NCBI RefSeq assembly: GCF_018332455.1
Contig: NZ_BOPZ01000025.1
Coordinates: 1-54,619 of the forward strand
Direction of reading: 5' to 3'
DNA length: 54,619 nucleotides
DNA from: Clostridium polyendosporum
GTDB lineage: Bacteria; Bacillota; Clostridia; Clostridiales; Clostridiaceae
The position numbers and the translations under genes were made by a program. Below the pieces are notes generated by a model that was given only the letters and a program-made list of their open reading frames with translations, ran no database searches and was not told where the DNA came from. Each line of letters begins with the position of its first letter. Position 1 is the stretch's first letter. Positions 16,353-25,985 of the stretch are shown here, one piece after another.

Positions 16353-17297
16353 TTAAACTAAAATTGGTTGTTGTAAAAAGGATGATCGAGGCCCATTAAG
16401 GCAAGCATGCATTCTATCTACTTGACCTTTAGTAAACATAACCATAACTTTATCATCCACATAATCCATATAATTCATAAACATGTCTCCAGTAGGACCG
16501 TTATTACAAGTGATATGAGGGAAGATTGTATTACTACCGCGGTTAGGCACAGCTTGATTTGGAGTATCTTCTACTTGGTCTGAGCCTGAACATTTATTGG
16601 GCTTAGACTGATCATCACCCCAAATATGGCGGAGATTTAACCAATGCCCAATTTCATGAGTTGCAGTACGTCCTAAGTTAAATGGTGCTTGGGCTGTTCC
16701 TACAGTCCCAAAAGCTATATAGTTAATAACGACACCATCTGTTTCGTCAGGGCCACCTGGAAATTGAGCGTAACCTAGAAGACCACCTTCAAGAGGACAT
16801 ACCCATAAATTCAGATATCGATCTGCTGGCCAAGGATCAGCACCACCTGAACTTTGGGATTTCACGGAATCGTCGTCATGAGAAAAGGAGATTTTAGTCG
16901 TTTGCGTTACAGTTATACCATTTGTCTGATTACCATTAGGGTCTTTAGTTGCAAGATGAAATTCAATTAAAGTATCTGAAACAAGGTCTTTCCATTCAGA
17001 AGGAACTTGAGATACATCTAAATTTTGAGCGCGGAAATCACGATTTAGTACATCTATTTGGCTCTTGATCTGAGCAATAGATATATTTTGGTCAGGTTTG
17101 TTCCACACAACATGAATAACGATTGGAATTTTTACTACATCTACAATTGCATTACGAGAAGTATCTTCCATAAGATTTAATGTCATATTTTCTATTTGAG
17201 TTCGTGCTTCCCTATACTTTGAAGATTCTCTTAATAATCTTTTATGTACATCTTCTGTAGCGCAAGTTCGTCTAAGTGGCTTTGTTAATTCACTCAT
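16353..17297 (-). CDS. M43 (pappalysin/cytophagalysin) zinc metalloprotease
   Basis: 314 residues. The zinc motif [11 protein letters not shown] (His214, Glu215, His218, His224) and the Met-turn region [11 protein letters not shown] (about 272-282) define a metzincin of family M43. The helical N-terminal ~55 residues precede PIVIHVVWN, the usual start of the M43 catalytic fold. No signal peptide is visible, which is unusual for a family that is mostly secreted, so it may act inside the mother cell or be released on lysis. AAGGAG lies upstream of the ATG. Four catalytic-domain cysteines could form disulfides. It neighbours the calycin-like gene and the GC-rich block. Confidence 0.9.
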   Translation of the reverse strand: MSELTKPLRRTCATEDVHKRLLRESSKYREARTQIENMTLNLMEDTSRNAIVDVVKIPIVIHVVWNKPDQNISIAQIKSQIDVLNRDFRAQNLDVSQVPSEWKDLVSDTLIEFHLATKDPNGNQTNGITVTQTTKISFSHDDDSVKSQSSGGADPWPADRYLNLWVCPLEGGLLGYAQFPGGPDETDGVVINYIAFGTVGTAQAPFNLGRTATHEIGHWLNLRHIWGDDQSKPNKCSGSDQVEDTPNQAVPNRGSNTIFPHITCNNGPTGDMFMNYMDYVDDKVMVMFTKGQVDRMHACLNGPRSSFLQQPILV

Positions 17298-17609
17298 TTT
17301 AAACCATCTCCTTAGTTGTTTTTATAGAAAATTAGTATAAGTATTTTTTACAAGCGTTATATCACTGGTTATTATCTTGAAAATTTAATAATAATGCTTG
17401 TACTTATTTTGGCATAATAACTAACATATTATATTCTGTATAATTTATATAGTTTTATTCAACAATACAAGGTAACTTTGAACTTTTACCTCTAGATAAG
17501 GTGAAGGATTAGTATACTTTTCTTTTTCATTGTTAATGTTAATATGAAAGCTTACCAGTAAAGAGATTTAGATTTAAGTAGCAGTTAGTTAAACCTGAAG
17601 TATTCATAT
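17298..17609. other. Intergenic stretch upstream of the M43 protease
   Basis: AT-rich and without a supported gene. It should contain the protease promoter on the minus strand and possibly the start of a short + transcript that ends at 17662. Confidence 0.4.
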
Positions 17610-17662
17610 ACTCAGCTTTTAGTCTAGACTGCCTAAATCTCAGATGTAAAAGCTGAGTTTTT
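17610..17662 (+). terminator. Terminator-like hairpin with internal palindrome
   Basis: ACTCAGCTTTT (17610-17620) pairs with AAAAGCTGAGT (17648-17658), followed by T. The loop contains the palindrome AGTCTAGACT. No gene lies upstream on the + strand, so it may end a small RNA. Confidence 0.55.
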
Positions 17663-17704
17663 ATATTTAAATATTTAATCATAAGTAAGAAGTTATGAAA
17701 ATAA

Positions 17705-17741
17705 GGCTGTGACAAAAGTATGAAAATACTTAGTCACAGCC
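17705..17741 (-). terminator. Hairpin downstream of the LysM-GH18 gene
   Basis: GGCTGTGAC/GTCACAGCC with inner AAGTAT/ATACTT pairing. The 26-bp word starting GCTGTGACAAAAGTATG recurs, in reverse orientation, after the DUF1275 gene near 32624-32650. Confidence 0.65.
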
Positions 17742-17848
17742 CTTGTATAAGAAAGTATGGCTTATTTTCCAGTCTGTTGAGACTGTATTCTAATCATCTA
17801 ATAACCATGTAATTACATTTGCTTTTCAGCATAGTGACACGAATGCTA

Positions 17849-19153
17849 CTACCTCAATAACTTGCTGACACGGAAAACATCATTTAATACCAACCAATTT
17901 TGAGGAAAAGAGAATGATATCTCCCAATAGCTAATTCCACGCAACTTGTATGCTTTTACAAGGTTATATTTTACTTGAACACTACGTGCGTCTTCAAACC
18001 AAACTTCATGTTTGATCCCATCTTTATCTGTATATAGGAAAAAGGGTGATTGATAAAGATAATTGTATTGAATATCAGCTCTATATGTTGATGCGCGAAT
18101 AACGGCTTCATACGAACTTATCATTTCTGCTGTTGTTTCTCCTTCTTTAAAAGGCAACTTCCAATCATATCCATATAGAGGTACACCCATCAGAATCTTA
18201 TCACGGGGAATTACAGATACCGCGTAATCAATTACTTTCTTGACCTCGTTTATAGGAGCTATAGGAAATGGAGGACCTCCCACCCATCCCCAATCATATG
18301 TCATTATAACTACAAAGTCAGTTAATTGTCCAAGTACTGCATAGTCCTGAGCTCCAGATAATATGCCGCTTGTCGTGTCGCTTGTTTTGGCAGCCAAAGC
18401 AATTGAGACTGAATACCCTTCAGGGTGTAGGCGGTCTACTAACTGACGTATAAACTGGTTGAATAAATGCCTATCTTCAGGGTAAATAAATTCAAAGTCA
18501 ACGTTTAAACCGAGATAACCCTTGCTTTTCATTGTTGTAAGAATATTTGAAATTAAAATGTTTTGAACTTCACTACTAGAAAGTATAATGTGTACAAGCT
18601 CGGAGTCAAATCTATTTCCTACAAAATTTGCTATGACCATGATAGGGACTAAGTGTTCAGATTTTGTAATTTTAATAACTTCAGTATCATCCATCAGAGA
18701 AACATATTTATTTGCTATTATTTGTGATGGAACTATGCTTCCATCCGATTTTACGTAATAGCTAAAGATACTCACAGATGATAAATAACGACTATTCTTA
18801 ATAACAGCTTGCTGGCCTACGGTGCCAGTTTTTGACAGATAACCGTTTACTTCTATAACTGGTCTTCTCATAAAAAGCATTTGTCCAGGATATATAAGTA
18901 ATGGATTGGCAATATTATTGTCACTGGCAATTACCTGGGGTGAAGTTCGATATTTTTGTGCAATTAACCAAAGACTTTCTCGTGGTCTTACCATATGTGT
19001 TCCGGCTGGCGTGGGAATTACCAAGGCCTGGCCAATTACAAGCAAATCTGGGCTTTGAATTTGGTTTGCTTCGATAATTCGTGACATATCAATCCCATAA
19101 AACCTAGAAATTTTCAACAAAGTATCGTCTTTTTGTACAACATGAATCTGCAA
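17849..19153 (-). CDS. LysM-GH18 peptidoglycan hydrolase (YaaH/SleL type)
   Basis: 434 residues from TTG at 19153, 7 nt after GAGAGG, giving the usual MQIHVVQKDDTL start; a GTG six codons upstream has no site. Two LysM repeats (about 1-47 and 50-95) bind peptidoglycan. The GH18 domain follows, with strand motif GYLGLNVDFEF whose final Glu is the proton donor, and VVIMTYDWGW downstream. Family members are spore N-acetylglucosaminidases cutting cortex during germination. No signal peptide, as usual for LysM-targeted spore enzymes. A decayed copy lies at 28353-28746. Confidence 0.92.
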   Translation of the reverse strand: MQIHVVQKDDTLLKISRFYGIDMSRIIEANQIQSPDLLVIGQALVIPTPAGTHMVRPRESLWLIAQKYRTSPQVIASDNNIANPLLIYPGQMLFMRRPVIEVNGYLSKTGTVGQQAVIKNSRYLSSVSIFSYYVKSDGSIVPSQIIANKYVSLMDDTEVIKITKSEHLVPIMVIANFVGNRFDSELVHIILSSSEVQNILISNILTTMKSKGYLGLNVDFEFIYPEDRHLFNQFIRQLVDRLHPEGYSVSIALAAKTSDTTSGILSGAQDYAVLGQLTDFVVIMTYDWGWVGGPPFPIAPINEVKKVIDYAVSVIPRDKILMGVPLYGYDWKLPFKEGETTAEMISSYEAVIRASTYRADIQYNYLYQSPFFLYTDKDGIKHEVWFEDARSVQVKYNLVKAYKLRGISYWEISFSFPQNWLVLNDVFRVSKLLR

Positions 19154-19346
19154 TTGATTCCTCTCTTTCACAAATATTTTTCACTCTCTTATATGCAAAA
19201 AACAAACTAGTTATGTTTAATAATTCAGCGAAAAAAGATAAGAGGAGACTGATATAAGAAACTTCTGAAAATGAAATAGTTATGTACAGTTATAGCGTAT
19301 TGGAAAAGGGAAGGATACAATTTATGACCTTCCCTTCTTTAATATT

Positions 19347-20468
19347 CTAGTCTTTTCCTAATATGTCTTTAGCTTCGTCACTTGAAAATTCAGGTATAAA
19401 ATTTTTTACATCTTTAAATCTTGTTTTCTCTGGTACATTTTCAGGAATATCTAATTTTTCATATAACTCTTTAATATCTACCTTTAACCCGTTAGCAACT
19501 TCTTTTAAGGTCATATAACCTTTTATTTCATCAGCGGTGATGGTTTGGTTGGCAGGAATAGGTGCAGGTAATGTGTTGTAAATTCCTAAAGATTCACTAA
19601 TTAGTATGCCACTGAAAAATAGCACTATAACCATGGTAATAGTTAAAGCAGGCTTCAATGATTTAGTAACTTGTCTATTTTCTAAACATCCATCTTTAGG
19701 ACAAGAAAGTACGCAAAGCTGACAATTTATACACTCTGCAGAGGTTATTTGATTACTGTTAGCTACATCTATGTTCATAGGACAGTTTTTAGTACAAAGA
19801 TTGCAGTTTACACATTTTTCCTGATTTTTTACTATCTTATATGGACTAAATTTTGAAATCAAACCATAAACAGCACCCATAGGACAGAGGTATTTGCAGA
19901 AAAATCTATCATAAAGTATTGAGCCTATAATAGTAACTATTAATAGTATAAAGCCAACTAAATTTTCGTCAATTAAGGATGAAATGCCTTCACTTAGGTG
20001 TGCGTAAGCAGCCCAAGGGTCGTAAGGTGACATCCATAGTCCAGCGGTTTTCCAAGCATAAAATATTGTAATTAATAAAACTAAATATTTAAGATATCTT
20101 AAATAGATATCAATTTTTCTCGGTATTTTAAAACTTTTCTTAAAAATCTTCTTACCAAGCAAAGCAAAAAATTCTTGTAAGGCACCAAATGGACATATAA
20201 GTCCGCAGAAACTTCTTCTAAATATAAGTGCTATTATTATAGTAAGTACAAAAAGAACCATTGTTCCTGAATAAATCTTTTCAATAAATGTTCCGCTTCC
20301 AATTAAACTATATAAGCCTTCTAATGCACCATAAGGACACAGAGCATGTATAGAAGCAGCTTCCCCACCACCTTTTATTTGATGTAAAAATCCTTGAATT
20401 GTGATTAAGATTAAAAATAATGCCAGCAAACCCCATCTTATAAATTTTATCTTCTTATTTTTGTTCAA
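19347..20468 (-). CDS. NapH/NosR-like polyferredoxin membrane protein
   Basis: 373 residues from TTG at 20468, 7 nt after GGAGGTG; the ATG at 20483 overlaps the ribosome site. Five to six membrane segments contain three Cys-x3-Cys-Pro-type motifs (LCPYGALEG, CGLICPFGALQEFF, CKYLCPMGAVYG), followed by two 4Fe-4S clusters CVNCNLCTKNCP and CINCQLCVLSCP. A C-terminal soluble helix region begins LKEVANGLKVDIKEL. Such proteins move electrons between membrane carriers and cytoplasm. The partner is unknown; no reductase gene is adjacent. Confidence 0.88.
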   Translation of the reverse strand: MNKNKKIKFIRWGLLALFLILITIQGFLHQIKGGGEAASIHALCPYGALEGLYSLIGSGTFIEKIYSGTMVLFVLTIIIALIFRRSFCGLICPFGALQEFFALLGKKIFKKSFKIPRKIDIYLRYLKYLVLLITIFYAWKTAGLWMSPYDPWAAYAHLSEGISSLIDENLVGFILLIVTIIGSILYDRFFCKYLCPMGAVYGLISKFSPYKIVKNQEKCVNCNLCTKNCPMNIDVANSNQITSAECINCQLCVLSCPKDGCLENRQVTKSLKPALTITMVIVLFFSGILISESLGIYNTLPAPIPANQTITADEIKGYMTLKEVANGLKVDIKELYEKLDIPENVPEKTRFKDVKNFIPEFSSDEAKDILGKD

Positions 20469-20914
20469 ATAAAACACCTCCATTAAATGTATGACTTAAT
20501 GGTATTGCATATAAGTGATTAACTTATGGGATAATTGTGATGAGATTGTGAAATCAGTGTAAATGATAGTAGCATTAACTGATATTAATAATATATGCTG
20601 GAATATTTGGTAATTGGTGTATTGATTAAATTAATATAAGCGAAGAATAGGTTAAGTTTCAGTATTACTATAATGGCTTTATTTTTAAGCTGAGATTTTA
20701 ATTGTAAAATTACCTGAAGAAAAAAACAGGAGTGTGAAAAAGTTTGTAATTTACAAGCGTGAATTAAACAATTATGACTTTAATAGTGGAGAAATATTGA
20801 GGATAAAGGACGGGAATTCATTGAACTTTGGTGGGGCTAGTGGTTCCATACTTATTAGTAACTAAATAATTTTCATAATAGACGACAAAAGTTAAATATT
20901 ATATATAAGAGAAG
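20469..20914. other. Intergenic stretch with one weak small frame
   Basis: A frame from about 20734 to 20865 (KKFVIYKRELNNYDF and on, 44 codons) is open, but its GTG lies 1 nt after the GGAG and is unlikely to be used. Otherwise nothing. The promoter of the polyferredoxin gene lies near the left edge. Confidence 0.3.
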
Positions 20915-20940
20915 GAGCTCTAGATTAATTCCAGAGCTTT
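20915..20940 (-). terminator. Terminator of the 35-residue membrane peptide gene
   Basis: AAAGCTCTGG and CTAGAGCTC pair around AATTAAT on the minus strand, directly after the stop at 20942. It resembles the terminator after the SASP gene at 39866. Confidence 0.6.
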
Positions 20941-20941
20941 C

Positions 20942-21049
20942 TTAATAGTATAAAATCGAATTTAAAAATAGAGTGCCAAAGAAACCTAATAAAAATAACA
21001 ATGAAAACAATATTAAAAAATCTATTTTTTTAGAACTTCTCTTTTTCAT
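20942..21049 (-). CDS. 35-residue single-span membrane peptide
   Basis: Begins MKKRSSKKIDFLILF, followed by one hydrophobic segment and a short polar end. The GAGGTG site is 5 nt before the ATG, and a terminator directly follows the stop, so the unit looks like a real small gene. A basic N terminus before one membrane span fits a cytoplasm-in orientation. Function unknown; it might be a small regulator or an assembly factor. Confidence 0.6.
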   Translation of the reverse strand: MKKRSSKKIDFLILFSLLFLLGFFGTLFLNSILYY

Positions 21050-21140
21050 ATTTTCACCTCAGCTAAATTATTACCACTAAAAGGAAATTTATAACAAATA
21101 TAGAATATACATATAATAGCAATTTAGGAGGTTATTTACT

Positions 21141-21191
21141 GTGAGACCTATACTAATGACAGAGACAGAAACGCCCCAAAAGCAAAATTAA
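21141..21191 (+). CDS. Possible 16-codon leader peptide before the purine permease
   Basis: GTG at 21141 is 9 nt after TAGGAGG, a better ribosome site than that of the permease itself. It encodes MRPILMTETETPQKQN and stops 48 bp before the permease start. No purine riboswitch was seen in the leader, so translation of this peptide could have a regulatory role. Chance cannot be excluded for so short a frame. Confidence 0.4.
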   Translation: MRPILMTETETPQKQN

Positions 21192-21239
21192 ATATGAGGT
21201 TGTATAAAGAATTATCCGATTATTTTTAAAGGATGGGGG

Positions 21240-22664
21240 ATGAAAATGGAAAAATTTTTTAAATTAAAAGAAAATAATACTAGTATTAAAACTGAAGTTA
21301 TAGCTGGTATTACTACATTCATCGCAATGGCTTACATTATATTTGTTAATACTAACATACTTGCTGGTGCAGGTATGAATGAACAAAGATTGTTAGGGGA
21401 TGCAGTAGGTAAGGCAGGACTTAATGCTTTTAATGATTCAGTAATAGGTGCGGTGTTCGTTGCAACAATCATTTCAGCTATAATAGGAACACTTATCATG
21501 GGTCTTGTAGCTAATGTTCCTTTCGCTCAAGCCGCTGGAATGGGAATGAATGCATTTTTTACTTATTATGTAGTTTTAACGTGCGGATTATCATGGGAAG
21601 CTGCTCTTGCAGTAGTATTCATTTGTGGTCTTATCAACATTTTTATTACCATAACTAAAATAAGAGTTGCAATTATTAATGCTATACCAGAATCTTTAAA
21701 AAATGCAATTGGTGCTGGTATTGGATTATTTATAGCAATTATAGGTTTTAATGGAGCAGGACTAATAGTATCAGATCTAGCAACATTAATTGCTATCGGA
21801 AATATAAAGTCTCCTACAACTCTCCTTGCGATTTTTGGATTAATCGTTACTGTTATATTAATGGTTAGAAGAGTTAAAGGTGCAATATTATTAGGAATTA
21901 TTTTGACAACTATTGTTGGAGTAATTGCACAATTAGGATTTAATGCTAATTTAAATATAATTATTCCAGAGAACTTTAGTATTTTTTCAGCACCTCCAAG
22001 TTTAGCACCAACATTATTTAAGCTTGATTTTGGAGCTCTGTTTTCTGCAAAAGTTGGACTTTTCACTGTTATTGCAATAATTATTTCTTTTAGTCTTGTA
22101 GATACTTTTGATACAATAGGAACCTTCATAGGAACTGGAGCAAATACTGGTGTATTTGATGAAAAAAATGATAAACCAGGAAAAGGAATATTCCCAAGAA
22201 AATTGGATAAAGCTTTATTTGCAGATGCTACAGCTACTTCAATTGGTGCATTAATGGGTACAAGTAATGTAACAACCTATGTAGAAAGTGCTGCAGGTAT
22301 AAGTGAAGGTGGCAGTACTGGATTAACTTCCGTAGTAACTTCAATATGTTTCTTTCTAGCCTTATTTATATCACCACTTGTTGGTATAGTGCCAACTCAG
22401 GCTACAGCGCCAGCACTGATAATAGTTGGTTTACTTATGATAAGTTCTATTACAAGAATAGATTTTCAGAACTTAGAAGATGGTATTCCTGCATTCTTTA
22501 CAATTTCAATGATGCCATTTTCTTATAGTATTGCAAATGGTATAGCTGCTGGATTTATTTTTTATGTTATAGTTAAAGTATTTAAAGGAAAAGCTAAGGA
22601 AGTTCATCCTATAATGTATATATTTGCAGTACTGTTTACATTAAAATTTATAATAGGTGTATAA
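21240..22664 (+). CDS. NCS2-family purine permease (PbuG/AzgA type)
   Basis: 474 residues, about 13 membrane segments. Hallmarks of the AzgA branch are EVIAGITTFIAMAYIIFVN, the substrate-site helix AQAAGMGMNAFFTYYVV, and DTIGTFIGTGANTGV with GTSNVTTYVESAAG. These are H+-coupled importers of hypoxanthine, guanine or adenine. Either of two ATGs six bases apart could start translation after GGATGGGGG. It is monocistronic, with a terminator at 22753. No riboswitch aptamer is visible upstream. Confidence 0.92.
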   Translation: MKMEKFFKLKENNTSIKTEVIAGITTFIAMAYIIFVNTNILAGAGMNEQRLLGDAVGKAGLNAFNDSVIGAVFVATIISAIIGTLIMGLVANVPFAQAAGMGMNAFFTYYVVLTCGLSWEAALAVVFICGLINIFITITKIRVAIINAIPESLKNAIGAGIGLFIAIIGFNGAGLIVSDLATLIAIGNIKSPTTLLAIFGLIVTVILMVRRVKGAILLGIILTTIVGVIAQLGFNANLNIIIPENFSIFSAPPSLAPTLFKLDFGALFSAKVGLFTVIAIIISFSLVDTFDTIGTFIGTGANTGVFDEKNDKPGKGIFPRKLDKALFADATATSIGALMGTSNVTTYVESAAGISEGGSTGLTSVVTSICFFLALFISPLVGIVPTQATAPALIIVGLLMISSITRIDFQNLEDGIPAFFTISMMPFSYSIANGIAAGFIFYVIVKVFKGKAKEVHPIMYIFAVLFTLKFIIGV

Positions 22665-22752
22665 TATTAAATTTTTATCTATCAATAGAATTAAAACCAA
22701 ACCGCTAAAAACGGTGGCTAGTTTTTTCGTAAAAATAGTTATATATAAATTG

Positions 22753-22790
22753 AGTGCTATTCTCTGTTGTTAAGAGAATAGCACTTTATT
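22753..22790 (+). terminator. Terminator downstream of the purine permease
   Basis: Perfect 13-bp stem AGTGCTATTCTCT/AGAGAATAGCACT with a 7-nt loop and TTATT. A weaker ACCG/CGGT hairpin followed by T6 lies 40 bp earlier. Confidence 0.8.
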
Positions 22791-22877
22791 ATATAGTATA
22801 CCTAAAAAACATATTGTAAAAGTAGTTATATGAGGGGGGGAAATGTTTGGCTTAACTTTAGAAATATTTGAATTTCA

Positions 22878-22909
22878 TTGACATATCATTAAAGTTGGTT
22901 TAATATAAT
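22878..22909 (+). promoter_or_regulatory. Promoter of the ArsR-family gene
   Basis: TTGACA at 22878-22883. TAATAT at 22901 (17-bp spacing) overlaps TATAAT at 22904 (20-bp spacing); the first spacing is the more usual. Confidence 0.65.
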
Positions 22910-22946
22910 TTCATGATTTGATAATAATCGAAATGTGTGAGGTAAT

Positions 22947-23240
22947 ATGGAATCAAAAAAATTAGCTAGAATATTTAAAGCACTATCTAATGAAAATAGA
23001 GTAGAGCTTTATTTAGAAATAGCAAAAAGCACTGAACAAAGCTTTAATACTGATAACCAATGCTTTATAACGGATATAATAAGCAAATTAAATATTGGGG
23101 CCCCAACGATTTCACACCATCTAAAAGAATTAAGCAATGCCGAATTGGTATTTACAGAAAAGAGAGGTAAGTTTTTAGTTGCTAAGGTTAATGAAGAATT
23201 GGTAGACGAAGTATGTAATATGTTAAAAGTTAGAAAATGA
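22947..23240 (+). CDS. ArsR-family winged-helix regulator
   Basis: 97 residues, essentially one winged helix: ARIFKALSNENRVELYLEI, recognition helix GAPTISHHLKELSNAELV, wing EKRGKFLVAKV. The metal-binding CxC of classical ArsR/SmtB is absent; there is one cysteine before FITDI. It may therefore sense something other than a metal. GTGAGG site upstream. The gene is alone, 200 bp before the DUF2156 gene in the same direction. Confidence 0.9.
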   Translation: MESKKLARIFKALSNENRVELYLEIAKSTEQSFNTDNQCFITDIISKLNIGAPTISHHLKELSNAELVFTEKRGKFLVAKVNEELVDEVCNMLKVRK

Positions 23241-23442
23241 GAAACTACGAAAGATAGTTTCTCGCAAATTTTAAATTTATACTTTGATAGTTAACAAATT
23301 ATAAAATTGTTAAAAAAACCATATCTATTAAGTATTTAATAGAGAATTTTTTTGTTGAAACAATTCTATAGTTATCGAAATGTAAAATGATGATTAGTAA
23401 ATCTAAGAAACATAAATTTATTGAAAAAAGGAGATATAGAAT

Positions 23443-24339
23443 ATGAATTTTAAAAAATTGGACTTAGAAGATAAGAATATAATTGAAAAATATATTTATC
23501 CATATAAGTTCTTAAGTTGTGAATATTCTTTTTTAACTTTATATATTTGGAAAGATGCTTGTGATGTTCAGTATGTTGTATACAAGGATGCACTTATAAT
23601 AAAAAAGAAGGATTTTCAAGGAAATTATCACTTTATGCAGCCATTGGGATACTCTAAGGAAAATCTAAGAGAAATTATTGAAGTATTGAAAAAGTATAGA
23701 GAAGATAATGATATGGTGTATTTATTTAAGGATTTAGAAGAAAACTTTATAGATGAAATTAAAGATTTATTTAATAAAATAAATGATTTTTGCATAAAAG
23801 AAGATAGAGATAATTTTGATTACTTATATGAAGCGAAAAGACTTATGAGCTTCGCAGGTAAAAAGCTTCATGGGAAAAAGAATCATTATAATTTTTTTGT
23901 TAAAAACTACAATTATGAAGTAGTTGAAATAAACAGTGAAAAAGTAATTAATGATGTTATTGAAGCAGCAGAAAAATGGTATAATGAAAATGAAGAAAAA
24001 GACTACAAGCTTTATTGCGAACTTCAAGCAATAAAGAACGTAGTTAATAATATAAACATATTGAAGTTTAATGGAATAGCTGTTTATGTTGATGGAAAAT
24101 TATCTGCGTTTAGCTTAGGAGAGAAATTAAATGAAAAGCTAGCTGTGATTCATATTGAAAAAGGAGATAAGAATATACGAGGCATATACAGTTTTATTGC
24201 TAAAACATTGATAGATAGATATTTTAGTAATGTAGATATAATAAACAGAGAGCAAGATTTGGGTATTGAAGGATTAAGAAAATCTAAAATGTCTTATCAC
24301 CCATTAAAATTAGAAAAGAAATTTATACTTTGTTTTTAA
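23443..24339 (+). CDS. DUF2156 (lysyltransferase C-domain-like) protein
   Basis: 298 residues, soluble, starting MNFKKLDLEDKNIIEKYIYP. The fold is the double acyltransferase-like domain of DUF2156, related to the C-terminal catalytic domain of phosphatidylglycerol lysyltransferases. The segment LSAFSLGEKLNEKLAVIHIEKGD and the final NREQDLGIEGLRKSKMSY are typical. There is no flippase half, so this is a stand-alone aminoacyl- or acyltransferase-like protein of unknown substrate. Ribosome site AAAAGGAG. Confidence 0.88.
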   Translation: MNFKKLDLEDKNIIEKYIYPYKFLSCEYSFLTLYIWKDACDVQYVVYKDALIIKKKDFQGNYHFMQPLGYSKENLREIIEVLKKYREDNDMVYLFKDLEENFIDEIKDLFNKINDFCIKEDRDNFDYLYEAKRLMSFAGKKLHGKKNHYNFFVKNYNYEVVEINSEKVINDVIEAAEKWYNENEEKDYKLYCELQAIKNVVNNINILKFNGIAVYVDGKLSAFSLGEKLNEKLAVIHIEKGDKNIRGIYSFIAKTLIDRYFSNVDIINREQDLGIEGLRKSKMSYHPLKLEKKFILCF

Positions 24340-24399
24340 TTTAATATGATCTTGTTTAGCTATAAAGATAGTAAATAGTTTACTTACTTTGGGGGAATA

Positions 24400-24455
24400 T
24401 CATCTACTGTACGATCTTAGAATCTTCCTTCAGCAGGAAATGTAACATATTGTTT
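24400..24455 (+). mobile_element. Possible right-end scrap of an IS200/IS605-type element
   Basis: Contains CTGTACGATCTTAGAATC followed by a CTTCC/GGAA-type hairpin and TGTAAC. The word ACTGTACGATC also occurs at 36674, again before a small hairpin. Right ends of clostridial IS605 elements look similar as I remember them. No transposase is attached. Confidence 0.3.
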
Positions 24456-24567
24456 AAATGAAATAGTTATGTACAGTAATAAGGCTATATAATTATATAA
24501 AATTATTATAAATTTTATTTATATATATGTGAAAAATATACTAAAAATATAAGGGTGAGGTTATTAT

Positions 24568-25386
24568 ATGATAAGTGTAAATACTGAAAAGTGCATAGGT
24601 TGTGGACAATGTGTTAAGGATTGCTTTCTAAGGGATATAGAGATGGTTGATAGTAAAGCTAAGATTAATAATGTAACCTGTATTAAATGTGGACATTGTA
24701 TTGCTATATGTCCTAAAGCAGCAGTATCAACAGATGAGTACAACATGAAAGATGTGAAGAATTATAATAAAGAAGAGTTTTTAGTTGATGCTGATAATTT
24801 ACTAAATTTCATCAAATTTAGAAGAACTATAAGACAATTTAAGGATAAAGACGTAGAAGGGAATAAAATTTCCAAAATTATAGAAGCTGGTAGATTTACT
24901 CAAACTGGTAGTAACATGCAGGATGTATCTTATATAGTAGTAAAAGATGGACTACAAGAACTTAAAGCTTTAACATTAGAAAGTTTAAAGAAATTAGGCG
25001 AAAATATGCTAGCTAGTTTAACTCCACAGACTATGTTTAAGAGATATGCCGAGATGTGGATAAAAATGTATGAAGAATATCAAGAAAATTCTAATGAAAA
25101 TGATAGGCTATTCTTTAATGCACCAGTAGTAATAATCGTTACAGCTAATTCAGAGATAAATGGAGCATTGGCTGCTTCAAATATGGAACTTATGACTAAT
25201 GCATTAGGTCTTGGAACTTTCTTCAGTGGATTCTTTGTAAGAGCTGCACAGGGAAATAAAAAGATTATGGATTTTCTTGGAGTTAAGGAAGGGAAACAAA
25301 TTATAACATGTATGGTAATAGGATATCCTAATGTAAAATATTTAAGAACTGTACCAAGAAAAGAAGCAGACATATGTTGGAAATAG
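24568..25386 (+). CDS. Ferredoxin-nitroreductase fusion protein
   Basis: 272 residues. Residues 1-50 hold two 4Fe-4S motifs: Cys9/12/15/19 (CIGCGQCVKDC) and Cys38/41/44/48 (CIKCGHCIAIC). From about residue 72 the nitroreductase domain begins with FRRTIRQFKD and contains TGSNMQDVSYIVV; the later AASNMELMTNALGLGTFF segment is the FMN/dimer region. The fused clusters allow reduction by ferredoxin rather than NAD(P)H. The natural acceptor is unknown. It stands alone, with a terminator at 25442. Confidence 0.92.
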   Translation: MISVNTEKCIGCGQCVKDCFLRDIEMVDSKAKINNVTCIKCGHCIAICPKAAVSTDEYNMKDVKNYNKEEFLVDADNLLNFIKFRRTIRQFKDKDVEGNKISKIIEAGRFTQTGSNMQDVSYIVVKDGLQELKALTLESLKKLGENMLASLTPQTMFKRYAEMWIKMYEEYQENSNENDRLFFNAPVVIIVTANSEINGALAASNMELMTNALGLGTFFSGFFVRAAQGNKKIMDFLGVKEGKQIITCMVIGYPNVKYLRTVPRKEADICWK

Positions 25387-25441
25387 AAATTTTATTGTAT
25401 AATAGAATAGTGGTTAGGTATGGATTCCATTCATCAAGCAT

Positions 25442-25477
25442 AACCTCGACAATACTAATGGGTATTGTTGAGGTTTA
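25442..25477 (+). terminator. Terminator of the nitroreductase gene
   Basis: AACCTCGACAATAC/GTATTGTTGAGGTT followed by TATTT. It belongs to a family of similar hairpins also found at 35818 and 37357. Confidence 0.8.
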
Positions 25478-25565
25478 TTTGTATTTAAAGAGTTTTAGAT
25501 AAGTAATCATGAACTGAGTATAGAGTTATATTAGATTACTATGTTATTTGGTATAGATAAGGATG

Positions 25566-25985
25566 CTAATAATTCTCAAGACTATTTTCATTTAATAGTT
25601 TAGTGCGACGTTCAACTTGCTTTGCGTGATTAAGTTTACGTTTCAAATTATTATCATAATTTTTTTCAAAAACACAACAAAAAAGAGTATCCAATATAAA
25701 TTGAATGGATATTCCAGAGGAAAAAGTAGATATTTTAGAAACTATATTTTCTCTAGAAGATGTATGCAAGGTATATTGAGCATATTTTGAAAGTCTATTG
25801 TCACTACAGGACGTAATAGATATAATTGGAGTATTATTTTTGTTTAGTATATCTGCAATATCGATTATATCTTGGGTTTCACCTGAATAGGAAATTAAGA
25901 TTGCGCAAGTATTAGAGTCTGTATTCTTAATACAACTAATTAGACAGATACTAAAATGTAGATTTATATATAAGGTATTATATTA
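25566..25985 (-). pseudogene. RpiR-family regulator remnant (SIS domain only)
   Basis: The minus strand has an open reading of about 135 codons beginning near NLHFSICL. It includes the SIS sugar-phosphate motif AILISYSGETQDIIDIA and continues through TSSRENIVSKISTF to a normal RpiR-like end. The N-terminal helix-turn-helix is absent and no start precedes the fragment. It lies divergent from the two sugar-type oxidoreductase genes that start at 26143, whose regulator it may once have been. Confidence 0.7.

Noticed and set aside
21050-21239. Purine riboswitch before the NCS2 permease
   Set aside because: The conserved three-way-junction words of the purine aptamer are not present.
21566-22129. 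187-codon minus-strand frame opposite the purine permease
   Set aside because: Mirror of hydrophobic codons in a well-recognised transporter gene; no start signal.
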